Source: a virus. Taken from it: 30,575 nt of DNA. This document shows, piece by piece, positions 1 through 6,568 of this stretch (within the stretch, counting starts at the first letter, position 1; each line of letters begins with the position of its first letter). The stretch is taken from positions 1 to 30,575 of IMG/VR virus record IMGVR_UViG_3300007734_000560; one strand, 5' to 3'. Under the pieces are notes generated by a model. That model was not told the DNA's origin. It worked only from the letters and a program-made list of their open reading frames with translations, and did no database searches. The translations under genes and the position numbers were made by a program.

Positions 1-322
1 AAAAATTATTTGTAACGCTTGGCGAAATGCGACGCAACCATGAACGCGGTGCGATATACACTTTTTCCATTTCATTGCCATTCCACATTTCGTTATACAT
101 ACGCAACTGCATACAGCCAATGACCGATGCCATGAGATCGCGCGCTCGACTAACGGTCGGCACACTGATCGCATTGTTGCGCGACTGACCCTCAAAATAT
201 TGGTAATACTTGCCAACAGAATTAGCGCCACCATAACTACCAGCCGCAGCCGCTTTAGTCACTGGCTCACTATCGGCCTTTAATGGTTTGCCTGCAATAA
301 ATTCTATGAGTGTTCTAGGCAT
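1..322 (-). CDS. Portal protein, N-terminal part (unit A'), cut by window start
   Basis: The reading frame opens with ATG at 322 and runs off the window after 107 codons. It matches the N-terminal part of the complete portal at 13311-14402. Shared landmarks include SVPT(V/I)SRARDL, a following ASVIGC segment, and APRSWLRRI. Portals of the HK97 type form the dodecameric ring at the capsid vertex through which TerL pumps DNA. The gene follows the HNH-TerL gene with a gap of about 100 nt that holds a strong inverted repeat. No clear Shine-Dalgarno sequence precedes the ATG, and an in-frame TTG lies six bases upstream. The divergence from the unit A portal shows this is a different genome, not a repeat of the same one. 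Confidence 0.88.
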   Translation of the reverse strand, partial: MPRTLIEFIAGKPLKADSEPVTKAAAAGSYGGANSVGKYYQYFEGQSRNNAISVPTVSRARDLMASVIGCMQLRMYNEMWNGNEMEKVYIAPRSWLRRISPSVTNNF

Positions 323-363
323 AATCAAAGTATGCCACGCATTAGCGCGTCAATGTTGTATTA

Positions 364-411
364 GGTGCGCGCCGTAAAACAACCGAGAAAGCAGAAAGAC
401 GGCGCGCCACC
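364..411 (-). other. Inverted repeat (12-bp stem) in the terL-portal gap, unit A'
   Basis: The left arm 364-375 (GGTGCGCGCCGT) pairs with the right arm 399-411 (ACGGCGCGCCACC), giving 12 pairs with one bulged base at 408 and a 23-nt loop. It begins about 11 nt after the terL stop. No T-tract follows on the minus strand, so it does not look like an intrinsic terminator. Equivalent inverted repeats of different sequence sit in the same gap in the other two units. Confidence 0.8.
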
Positions 412-421
412 CGTCAACACA

Positions 422-2176
422 TTAGCCGTTAGCAACCACAATCATTGGCTTGCCCGAGCTGGTTGGTCGTGACGCAAGCGCTGCCGCCCAGACCATGCAT
501 CGTGCCAACTCGATAGGGCCAGGTGATCGTTGGCTGGATAACGCAATGCTGTTTTGTGATCTGACCGCCACGGCGCGTTGCACATGTTCGGCCAACATTT
601 CTTCGCCAGTGTGCACAATAAGTTTTTCGCCAATCATGGCTTTGATGCGTGGCGTGAATTTAAGTATTTCGCCGTAGCCGACCACAATGCGTTTGCGTTC
701 TAATGCGACAGGCCAATGCAGGTCAATCGTAGGTGTAATGGCAAACCGTACATTGCCGGTGTTGCACAGTCGGTCTACTTCGGCCATGACTTGATCAAAT
801 GTGTCCACAACAAATTCAACTGTGACTGCGGTGCGATGATCAGGTAGGACTACGCATCTGACACCAAAATATCTTGAGTCGTCTAGCGCGCATTCAATGG
901 CGACCGTGCCGCCGTCTGGTATCGGGTCGGTGTAATGCAACGCTGGCCAAATGCCCGGCTGTATCCATGCTTTGTCACTAGCAACCCATAGGTTGCAACT
1001 GGCGCGCAAGAATGACGCTCGATCAGGGTTTTCGGACTCGGCTTCAATAGTTTTCATTGTCAATGTCGTGCCCAGCGCAGGGTTTGCCCATGCCCACGAT
1101 GCCGGGTCAAGCGGTGACATGTCTGGTGGTGGCGACCATTCGGCAAAATAGAAACTACTTGTGTGCCCTGTGTCGATAGCGCGCAAACCTTGCTCACGCC
1201 ATTTAAGCATTGCGGTGCTGGCCTCAGTGCCAGCGGTAGACCAGAGCGATAACAGCGGTGATCGTTTGGCGCGTTGCGCTGGCAACAAACCGCCATCAAC
1301 AACTTCGCGCCCAATGTCCCACATTTCGTCAGCCACAATCAGATCGCATGACATACCGTGACCGACAGAATTATTGGCTGCGCGCACAAACCATTTGCTA
1401 CCGTCTGGCATTGTCACCGAATTACGACCGTAAGATTTCATTAAATATGCGTTAAAATATTTGTTTAAGATTGGTGCAAGATTGTCAAACAACATGACCG
1501 CCAAGTCAAGACGGTGCGCCACCGTCAACACAGTTTGCTTAGCGCCACGCACTTTAGGCATCTCAGTAAGCCACCAGCCGACCAGCGCCATGAGCGCAAC
1601 GGTTTTGCCGTTTTGTCGAGCCGTAGAAACAAGAGATACACGGTTAACTAAATCCTGATCATCGTCAAACAGCAGTTGACCCTGCAGCGCGCGTATCTGC
1701 CAATCCATTAACTCAACCTGCAAGTACTGCCTAGCAAATTCCCTAACATCGTCAATGAATGAACCGGCATGATCTGGCCACGCAGTCTCAAGCCTTGGTT
1801 GCTTTTGACCAGTTACCGCCAGTTCTGGCTGGTTAGGGCCATTTGGGATAATCCTGACTTGGGTCGGGGTGATGTTTTGTTTTCCATAAAAAAACTCTTT
1901 TGATTTTGGGATTTCTATTGCGTTGTTTCGCATGGCTTCGGCTCGTGCGTGTGATGTTGTTGCGTTGCGTTGGGCTACTTCTTTGTGGCCTTTTCTGTTG
2001 TTGCATTTGGCGCAACAGGGTTGCAAATTGTCGAGGTCGTGGCCGCCGCCGTTCATTATGGCAACGATGTGGTCTACGGTGTCGGCTGGTTTGCCACAGT
2101 AGGCGCATTCGGGTTTGTGTTGCAGGATGATTGCCCGGTTGCGTTTGTATTCGGGGTTGCTGTGTTCTTTACTCAT
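422..2176 (-). CDS. HNH endonuclease-terminase large subunit fusion (unit A')
   Basis: One frame encodes an HNH nuclease followed by a complete TerL. Numbering from ATG 2176 (584 aa), the HNH part has zinc cysteines C24, C27, C55, C58, the catalytic pair D35-H36, and N50 and N59. TerL follows from about residue 115, with the ATPase Walker A-like loop STARQNGKT, the Walker B segment LIVADEMWD and a C-terminal RNase H-like nuclease domain. HNH proteins encoded next to terL are known partners in cos cleavage in HK97-like phages; here both are a single chain. A longer TTG start at 2242 (606 aa) is possible; neither start has a good ribosome-binding site. The unit A counterpart is split into two frames. 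Confidence 0.92.
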   Translation of the reverse strand: MSKEHSNPEYKRNRAIILQHKPECAYCGKPADTVDHIVAIMNGGGHDLDNLQPCCAKCNNRKGHKEVAQRNATTSHARAEAMRNNAIEIPKSKEFFYGKQNITPTQVRIIPNGPNQPELAVTGQKQPRLETAWPDHAGSFIDDVREFARQYLQVELMDWQIRALQGQLLFDDDQDLVNRVSLVSTARQNGKTVALMALVGWWLTEMPKVRGAKQTVLTVAHRLDLAVMLFDNLAPILNKYFNAYLMKSYGRNSVTMPDGSKWFVRAANNSVGHGMSCDLIVADEMWDIGREVVDGGLLPAQRAKRSPLLSLWSTAGTEASTAMLKWREQGLRAIDTGHTSSFYFAEWSPPPDMSPLDPASWAWANPALGTTLTMKTIEAESENPDRASFLRASCNLWVASDKAWIQPGIWPALHYTDPIPDGGTVAIECALDDSRYFGVRCVVLPDHRTAVTVEFVVDTFDQVMAEVDRLCNTGNVRFAITPTIDLHWPVALERKRIVVGYGEILKFTPRIKAMIGEKLIVHTGEEMLAEHVQRAVAVRSQNSIALSSQRSPGPIELARCMVWAAALASRPTSSGKPMIVVANG

Positions 2177-2519
2177 GCTCACGCGCTTCGCTTGTGCTAA
2201 CGCGGCGCTGGCGCGCCTTGTTCTCGGTTTGTATGTGTGCAAGTTGCATGACGGGCTTGGGCTTTCTGTGTCGGTTTGTTAAGTGTATGTTATGTCAAGT
2301 TGTAATGCGAGACAGTGTGATGATGCTCACCCATCGGGCTGCCTCAATCCGATTACCTTGCATCATCTAGTCGATTATGTTTACGACTCGCTCCAACGCT
2401 TTGCCCGTCACCTTTCGTGTTGCAAGTTTCGGGGCGCGCTGGTCAAACGTTGTTCCCAACGATTAGCCCCGTCACCTGCGACAGTGATACAGCCGTGCTA
2501 CTAGCCGATTGTGAGTGTT
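2177..2519. other. Non-coding gap upstream of HNH-terL with nested repeats
   Basis: About 340 bases hold no convincing gene, only a 23-codon ATG frame without support. Two pairs of repeats are nested: a 13-bp near-identical pair (2364-2376 and 2498-2510) flanks an exact 10-bp pair CCCGTCACCT (2404-2413 and 2468-2477). A TTGACA hexamer occurs near 2290 on the minus strand but lacks a -10 partner. Position just upstream of the HNH-terminase gene is where cos or pac sites usually lie, so this is a candidate packaging or regulatory region; that is inference. Confidence 0.5.
2404..2477. repeat. Direct repeat CCCGTCACCT, two copies 64 nt apart
   Basis: Exact 10-bp copies lie at 2404-2413 and 2468-2477 inside the gap before HNH-terL. 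They are enclosed by the near-identical pair CATCTAGTCGATT (2364-2376) and CTACTAGCCGATT (2498-2510). The symmetric nesting suggests protein-binding sites, perhaps for terminase or an initiator, but chance cannot be excluded for repeats this short. Confidence 0.45.
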
Positions 2520-2597
2520 CTATTTTCTATCAGACCATGCCATTAAAACGGTGCATAACGCTGTCATCGCCAACGCAAGCCAAACCAGCCGGCTCAT
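2520..2597 (-). CDS. Tiny predicted membrane protein, 25 aa
   Basis: ATG at 2597 overlaps the preceding stop codon as ATGA, the same coupling used by most gene pairs in this window. The product is almost entirely hydrophobic (segment LVWLALAMTALCTVLMAW) with a charged SDRK tail, so it would form a single transmembrane helix with a short C-terminal tail. It resembles nothing I can name. It is the last gene of unit A before the non-coding gap. Its size makes chance a real alternative, but translational coupling plus a clean helix favour a real gene. A minor holin, antiholin or other membrane role would be a guess. Confidence 0.5.
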   Translation of the reverse strand: MSRLVWLALAMTALCTVLMAWSDRK

Positions 2598-2770
2598 TGT
2601 GTTATTGCTTTCATAATGCCTTTATCCACAAACTCGCGTTTTAACGCTTCATGTGCCAAGTGCAATTCATCGGTCAAACGCTCCACTTCTTTTTGTAGCC
2701 AGTCACGCTCACGCGCAATAGCCATCATGTGGTCATGTAAACGGTCGTAATGTTCGTTTGGATTGCTCAT
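2594..2770 (-). CDS. Small coiled-coil protein, 58 aa, unknown function
   Basis: ATG at 2770 overlaps the stop of the ERF-like gene as ATGA, so this start is preferred over an in-frame upstream ATG at 2800. The protein is highly charged and helical, with a heptad-like stretch (RDWLQKEVERLTDELHLAHE) that predicts a coiled coil. There are no cysteines or catalytic motifs. Its place directly after an annealing protein suggests an accessory DNA role or a structural dimer, but no family is recognised. Confidence 0.75.
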   Translation of the reverse strand: MSNPNEHYDRLHDHMMAIARERDWLQKEVERLTDELHLAHEALKREFVDKGIMKAITQ

Positions 2771-3294
2771 TTCTTTAACCCGTCTATCACGGCCGAACAC
2801 TGGCCAGCGGTCAATGTCTCAACCACAACGTCATCTACTTGTAACAAACGGTGGATGTATTCGAGCAACTGCACATCATCCCATCCCTTACCGCGCGCCA
2901 AGCTCTTCAGAAAACCAATTTGTTTTGGTGTAGCGCTGCCATGACTATCTGGTCGAAGCGTGCTGTTCACACGGTTTACCTTTTCCATTTCGCTGACCGA
3001 TGCACGTTCGCCAGTGTGCCCGATGTTGCTGTTGCTGATTGCACGCCCAATGGCGCTGGTCTCACAGTTTTCTAAAAACGATGTTTTATTGACCGGGCTA
3101 TTGCCAAACACTTCCTCTGCGTAACCCGTGCTAATAAGTCGGTCATCGTTGTTGTAGCACTCGGCGCGCATAATGATTGTTGAACCGTCGTAATGATGTA
3201 TTGACGTGATAATGCGGCCGTTTGGATACTGTTCCCACCAGCGCACCAAACGTTGGGCAACTGTCTCGTACAACGATAAATCAAAATGCGCCAT
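2767..3294 (-). CDS. ERF-like single-strand annealing protein (unit A)
   Basis: The N-terminal domain carries the signature of phage ERF/Rad52-like annealing proteins: a TGYAEE motif followed by NKTSFLENCETSAIGRA, with the CETSAIGRA core at about residues 81-89. A linker leads to a C-terminal helical domain (from about residue 122) opening with SATPKQIGFLKSLA, typical of actinophage ERF homologues. Such proteins bind and anneal single-stranded DNA during recombination-dependent replication and genome concatemer or circle formation. ATG at 3294 shares one base with the preceding stop (TAATG), so it is preferred over an ATG 15 bases upstream. Unit B has a different annealing protein in the corresponding place. 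Confidence 0.85.
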   Translation of the reverse strand: MAHFDLSLYETVAQRLVRWWEQYPNGRIITSIHHYDGSTIIMRAECYNNDDRLISTGYAEEVFGNSPVNKTSFLENCETSAIGRAISNSNIGHTGERASVSEMEKVNRVNSTLRPDSHGSATPKQIGFLKSLARGKGWDDVQLLEYIHRLLQVDDVVVETLTAGQCSAVIDGLKK

Positions 3295-3659
3295 TAGCAG
3301 GCCACCCAAACTATGGCTTTGCGCCCGTAACGTGTGTTGCGTCGTTTGCCACTGTCAATAATGTGTTTGTCTCGATGCAAACCGTTAATGCGTGCTGATA
3401 CTGATTGCGCTGGCAAATCGGTTAGCACACTTATTTCGTCTGCGGTCATACCTTTAGACTCTGTGCCGCCTGCCCATTTAATCCAAAAATGCACAAGCTC
3501 ACGCTGACGGCCTGAATGCGGTTTGGCTTTTTCGCCTGCTTCGCGCGACGTATCCGGTGCGTTATGTGCGATTGCCACTTTGAGGTGATTTATTGCTGGC
3601 TGTGTTTTTTGGCCAGCCAATCCCAATGTTGTTGTAAACATTTCTAATTGGTTATTCAT
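3294..3659 (-). CDS. Helix-turn-helix (winged-helix) DNA-binding protein, 121 aa
   Basis: The C-terminal half reads as a winged helix: an ADEISVLTDLPAQSVSARI helix-turn-helix segment followed by NGLHRDKHIIDSG and basic residues RRNTRYGRKA that form the wing. A linker segment PDTSREAGEKAKPHSGRQ precedes it. Proteins of this shape in phages bind origins or operators. Being next to the annealing gene, with no polymerase or helicase nearby, it is a candidate initiator or early regulator; this is inference. It overlaps the zinc-ribbon ORF upstream by eight bases and is coupled to the ERF-like gene downstream. Confidence 0.72.
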   Translation of the reverse strand: MNNQLEMFTTTLGLAGQKTQPAINHLKVAIAHNAPDTSREAGEKAKPHSGRQRELVHFWIKWAGGTESKGMTADEISVLTDLPAQSVSARINGLHRDKHIIDSGKRRNTRYGRKAIVWVAC

Positions 3660-3807
3660 GTCGGGTTCTTTCTGTAGTCGGGTTTATTGGCTTTACTTTA
3701 GCACACGCTTTTAAGTTGGGATGTAACCACATTACTTTTTCGGGATTGTGCCGATACCTTGTGCCGTGCATGGTTAAACCGCACAATTTACAAGGCGCGT
3801 ATAACAT
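3652..3807 (-). CDS. Small zinc-ribbon-like protein, 51 aa
   Basis: An open frame from ATG 3807 to 3652 fills what otherwise looks like a 128-nt gap. The peptide has CKLCGL near residue 6, then HGTRYRH, then WLHP and a final Cys in KACAKV, a spacing that resembles the CxxC...H...WxH...C small zinc ribbons common in actinobacterial phages. It overlaps the end of the upstream gene by 20 bases and the start of the helix-turn-helix gene by eight. An internal ATG at 3771 would drop the first cysteine pair, so the upstream start is preferred. No strong ribosome-binding site is visible. Confidence 0.6.
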   Translation of the reverse strand: MLYAPCKLCGLTMHGTRYRHNPEKVMWLHPNLKACAKVKPINPTTERTRHE

Positions 3808-4063
3808 TGATTGCAGCTCTAATCACTGATGCGTTAAAACGGTTTTGCTCTCCGCCAATGGTCATGTGTGCGTCATACATCATTGTTAATTCGTCAAGCA
3901 AATTGCTGTGGTCTGGTGGCTCTGGTCGAGCAACATGGTTTGGTCGTACAATGTCGTCAATCATTTCGCCAAACACTTTGCCAAGTTTGTCGCTGTAGTT
4001 ATCGGGATACATTCGTCGGGTCTCCTCTGTAATGCCCGTTTCGGGATACTGTGCGTCAGTCAT
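3788..4063 (-). CDS. Hypothetical protein, 91 aa
   Basis: ATG at 4063 overlaps the stop of the SLT lysin gene (ATGA). The protein is acidic and soluble, beginning MTDAQYPETG and containing the segment RPNHVARPEPPDHSNLLDEL followed by two probable helices ending VIRAAINVIRAL. I recognise no family. It lies between the lysis cassette and the DNA-binding genes. Its regular coding pattern and coupling support it being real. Confidence 0.65.
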   Translation of the reverse strand: MTDAQYPETGITEETRRMYPDNYSDKLGKVFGEMIDDIVRPNHVARPEPPDHSNLLDELTMMYDAHMTIGGEQNRFNASVIRAAINVIRAL

Positions 4064-4545
4064 GAGCCGGGCACAGCCCATGCTGACCAGCCAACTTTAT
4101 ACCAGAGGTGTAACGCGGCACGGATATTTACATCTGGATAAAACAAGTCGTCAAGTTTAGTTATGTAACCCTCACTAATAAGCCATGACTTGTGCGTGCC
4201 GTTGACTTGTAGTAATCCTCGACTGCCGCCGTTGCTGTCTCGACTGTTAAACGCCAACGGGTTACACCGTGACTCTCTAAACATGACGCGCGCCAACATT
4301 GGTGCTTCGCTTGCAGGCCAGCCAGCGGTAATGGCATCAGCAACGTACTGCGCGCATCCTTTAGGCACGGCCGTAGTCGTGGTTGTCGTGGTTGGCAATG
4401 TGGGCACAATGCTCACAAGGGTTGTGGTGCGTTGGCCTACTAGCGCTGGTTGGCTGTCAGACGGCTTACTAGCCCCATAGAGCAACGTAAATGCCGCTAA
4501 GCCAGTAACCAGCCATGCACTTATTTTGATAGCGAAATATGTCAT
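4060..4545 (-). CDS. Membrane-anchored or secreted SLT-type lysozyme-like lysin
   Basis: ATG at 4545 is preceded by GGAG seven bases away and overlaps the previous stop (ATGA). Residues 5-24 form a hydrophobic signal or anchor (AWLVTGLAAFTLLYG). A Thr/Pro linker of the TTTTTTTAVP type follows. The C-terminal domain carries the transglycosylase pattern: catalytic Glu in FRESRCNP, then SRGLLQVN, and the terminal helix with ALHLWYKVGWSAW. It would cleave the glycan strand of peptidoglycan outside the membrane, complementing the M15 peptidase encoded just upstream. It could act in lysis or in local wall opening. Unit B has a comparable exported enzyme. Confidence 0.85.
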   Translation of the reverse strand: MTYFAIKISAWLVTGLAAFTLLYGASKPSDSQPALVGQRTTTLVSIVPTLPTTTTTTTAVPKGCAQYVADAITAGWPASEAPMLARVMFRESRCNPLAFNSRDSNGGSRGLLQVNGTHKSWLISEGYITKLDDLFYPDVNIRAALHLWYKVGWSAWAVPGS

Positions 4546-4721
4546 TTTTTCTCCAGTTGGTAAGGCGTTTGCCATGAGTCGCCGATTGCATCCTTAAACG
4601 CAATTTGTGCGTGTAGCACTTCGTCGGTCTCTGGGTCACGGAATATCTGCACCAAAACCATTTGCTGGCTGTCAAGGTGCGTGGTGTAAACCTCGTAAAT
4701 GTATGTTTTTGCGTCTGCCAT
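4542..4721 (-). CDS. Hypothetical protein, 59 aa
   Basis: ATG at 4721 has a strong ribosome-binding site (GGGAG, six bases away), so it is chosen over an upstream in-frame ATG at 4763. The product begins MADAKTYIYEVYTTH and is predicted to be a small beta-rich soluble protein with the segment VLVQIFRDPETDEVL. No family is recognised. It sits between the two lysin genes and is coupled to the second. Confidence 0.7.
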   Translation of the reverse strand: MADAKTYIYEVYTTHLDSQQMVLVQIFRDPETDEVLHAQIAFKDAIGDSWQTPYQLEKK

Positions 4722-4759
4722 TGCATCTCCCTTATCGCCGGTGTTTCCACCATAGGGCA

Positions 4760-5286
4760 TCACTGTGGCAATTCGGTGAATACTCTTTTAAACGCTTGCT
4801 GTATAAGGGTTACAGGTTGATTGACGAACGCTGGTGATACTTCCACGTGCAACCAATCGCCACCCGGCGCACCGTGTATTTCGGGTTTGCTGTACGACTT
4901 CCAAGCTTGACGGTCACAACGCCAGCCGCGCCCAAATGCTTTAGGAAAATAATCAAGCACGCACTCCACACCTAATTCGTTGGCATTAGCAAGCACAATG
5001 TTAATAAACGCAATAGTGCCTTTACGATTAGCGGTGGCGTGTTGCTCTGACGGCCTGTACGACAAGTCAACCGCTCGACCAGTGGCATGAACGCTCAACG
5101 ATGTTTCGCTGCCGCGCATGTTGCGTACGCCCCACGAGCCGTTATTCCAAAACGCGCCTGCACCGTATTTGATTGCATGCCGTATCCATTCATCCATGCC
5201 GGCAGTGGGCCTGCAGATGCACCGTCACTGTTGCCTGTGTACGGCTTAGACCCGATAACTTTAGGGTTGGCTGGTAGTACGGCCAT
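4760..5286 (-). CDS. M15-type peptidase endolysin, interrupted by a one-base frame break
   Basis: Two frames together make one lysin. The first (ATG 5286) reads SKPYTGNSDG...GPLP. The second continues as MDEWIRHAI...WNNGSWGVRNMRG, then the zinc-binding motifs SVHATGRAVD and GDWLHVEV. This is the layout of actinophage M15 (D-Ala-D-Ala or L-Ala-D-Glu) peptidases. The frames join if one G is restored at 5199-5200, giving LPGMDEW and 175 aa. Alternatively the 145-aa frame from ATG 5197 could be translated alone and retains all zinc ligands. The enzyme would cut peptide cross-links in the host wall. It follows the holin by nine bases. Confidence 0.85.
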
Positions 5287-5295
5287 TGGTTGGAT

Positions 5296-5544
5296 CTATG
5301 GTTTTCGTTTAAGGCCGTTGGCGGCAACTAGGCCAGACAGTGTGCCGGTCATAAAAATGCTAAGGGTTTTAAGTAAGTCAATAAATGCTGCATCGTTTGG
5401 TGCTTGCTCGACTGGTTGGCTTACGAATAGTAAACCCCACACAAACCCAATGACAGTTACTGCAAACGTGACTGCAATAGTGCAACCAACAAACACAATC
5501 ATTCGAGCGTGTAGTAATTCTATTTCTGCTCTTTGCCTAACCAT
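5296..5544 (-). CDS. Holin-like protein with two TM segments, 82 aa
   Basis: Residues about 15-41 form a long hydrophobic helix (MIVFVGCTIAVTFAVTVIGF) and residues about 55-77 a second (LLKTLSIFMTGTLSGLVAA), separated by a short polar loop with PNDAAF. The C-terminus is basic (KRKP). Size, topology and place immediately before the endolysin fit a holin that permeabilises the cytoplasmic membrane. AAGG lies about eleven bases before the ATG, which overlaps the lipoprotein gene by eight bases. Confidence 0.78.
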   Translation of the reverse strand: MVRQRAEIELLHARMIVFVGCTIAVTFAVTVIGFVWGLLFVSQPVEQAPNDAAFIDLLKTLSIFMTGTLSGLVAANGLKRKP

Positions 5545-5686
5545 TGTCGCATTGCCTTAATGTGACGCAATGGCTAGGTAGTGCACTGTTGCGCACGGTT
5601 TTTTTGCCTGCGTTATCGCGTGTTGTTTCGCAAGCGGTCAGGACAAGTGCAAACACAAAACTAGCCAAGTAATAGCGCGGCTTCAT
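5537..5686 (-). CDS. Small predicted lipoprotein, 49 aa
   Basis: ATG at 5686 opens MKPRYYLASFVFALVLTAC, a textbook type II signal peptide with basic n-region, hydrophobic core and an LTAC lipobox (cysteine 19). The mature part would be only about 30 residues and has two more cysteines. It lies between the fibre-associated ORF and the holin and overlaps the latter. Phage lipoproteins of this size are known as Rz1 spanin subunits or as superinfection-exclusion factors. It lacks the proline richness of Rz1 and no inner partner is evident. I did not find a counterpart in unit B. Confidence 0.66.
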   Translation of the reverse strand: MKPRYYLASFVFALVLTACETTRDNAGKKTVRNSALPSHCVTLRQCDNG

Positions 5687-5692
5687 GACGCA

Positions 5693-5830
5693 TCATGGGA
5701 ACGGTACATAATCAACTTGGCGTTGGATAAATGCTTCGTATTCGGCTGGTGTCATTGGGCGTATTACGCCGTCAATTTGGATATAAACCTCGTCATGTGG
5801 ATACATTTCTACGGCTTCTGCGTATGTCAT
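5693..5830 (-). CDS. Small protein after fibre gene, 45 aa
   Basis: ATG at 5830 lies three bases after the stop of the fibre-like gene. The sequence has VYIQIDGVIRPMTPAEYEAF followed by QRQVDYVPFP. It is short, acidic and without membrane segments. The pattern of an (I)DG.(I)R.MTPAE core resembles small proteins found downstream of tail fibre genes in many phages, where some assist fibre assembly, but I cannot assign a family. The coding frame accounts for nearly all the space between fibre and lipoprotein genes. Confidence 0.62.
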   Translation of the reverse strand: MTYAEAVEMYPHDEVYIQIDGVIRPMTPAEYEAFIQRQVDYVPFP

Positions 5831-5833
5831 AAG

Positions 5834-6559
5834 TTATGCCTTTGCGTATCCATACACATAAATTGTGCCGCCAGTAAATGTTCCAGTATCTGGCAAAATT
5901 GTAAAATCGGTATATTGCGTTGTGTTATTTAGAAAAGCATTAACAGCCCCAGCAAGACCAGTAGTACTCGGTCTAACAAATTGGGCATGTAATATAGTTT
6001 TTTTAGCCAAATTGGGCGCGAGTACATCATAATCTGCGTTCATGCTTGCAGCGTCACCACTGCCTACATATTGAAAATTTGCCCCGTTTGCAAAAGCGGC
6101 ATTTGTAGGTGACCCTGCTGCATAACTTCCATACATTAAAGAACCATAATAACCCGTAGTTGTTGAACCTAATTTCATACTCAAATCTTGATTAGTTGAA
6201 CCTACGCCGCCGTTAATAATAATTTTATAATTATCATAGGTGCTAGAAAACGCGCCAGTAACTGTGACGCTTGCAACTGTCGTGCCAATAGTTGTCGCAC
6301 TAATAAGTGTCAATGCACTAGCAGTTGCAGGCCCGACAGTAGCCCACGCCGCGCCATCGTAATACTGCACAATGTTGCTGGCTTCGATATAACACAACTG
6401 GCCCTCTGCCAACGCTTTGTTGCTGCCACCAAACGCCGCATCACGAGTAACGGTGGTAGCAAATACTGGTACGCCAGTGCCAGCACTTGTGTTTTGTTGC
6501 GCGGCAGTCAAAACCTGACCGCTAGTAAACAACGGAACGGTGGTCTGTGTATTGGCCAT
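5834..6559 (-). CDS. Tail fibre / receptor-binding-like protein (unit A), 241 aa
   Basis: The N-terminus has FTSGQVLTAAQQNT, the tail-attachment motif also seen in the unit B protein at 20180-20812 (AGAILTAAQLNT). After a segment with RDAAFGG...EGQLCYIEAS and YYDGAAW, both proteins switch to Ser/Thr/Gly-rich beta repeats that do not align well. This conserved head and variable tip is expected for a host-recognition protein at the tail end. It follows the minor tail protein gene by nine bases. Confidence 0.75.
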   Translation of the reverse strand: MANTQTTVPLFTSGQVLTAAQQNTSAGTGVPVFATTVTRDAAFGGSNKALAEGQLCYIEASNIVQYYDGAAWATVGPATASALTLISATTIGTTVASVTVTGAFSSTYDNYKIIINGGVGSTNQDLSMKLGSTTTGYYGSLMYGSYAAGSPTNAAFANGANFQYVGSGDAASMNADYDVLAPNLAKKTILHAQFVRPSTTGLAGAVNAFLNNTTQYTDFTILPDTGTFTGGTIYVYGYAKA

Positions 6560-6568
6560 AGTCGTACT

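Noticed and set aside
2280-2310. TTGACA hexamer on minus strand as a promoter before HNH-terL
   Set aside because: No -10 hexamer lies at 15-19 bases; the nearby TACACT is too close. Not enough to call a promoter.
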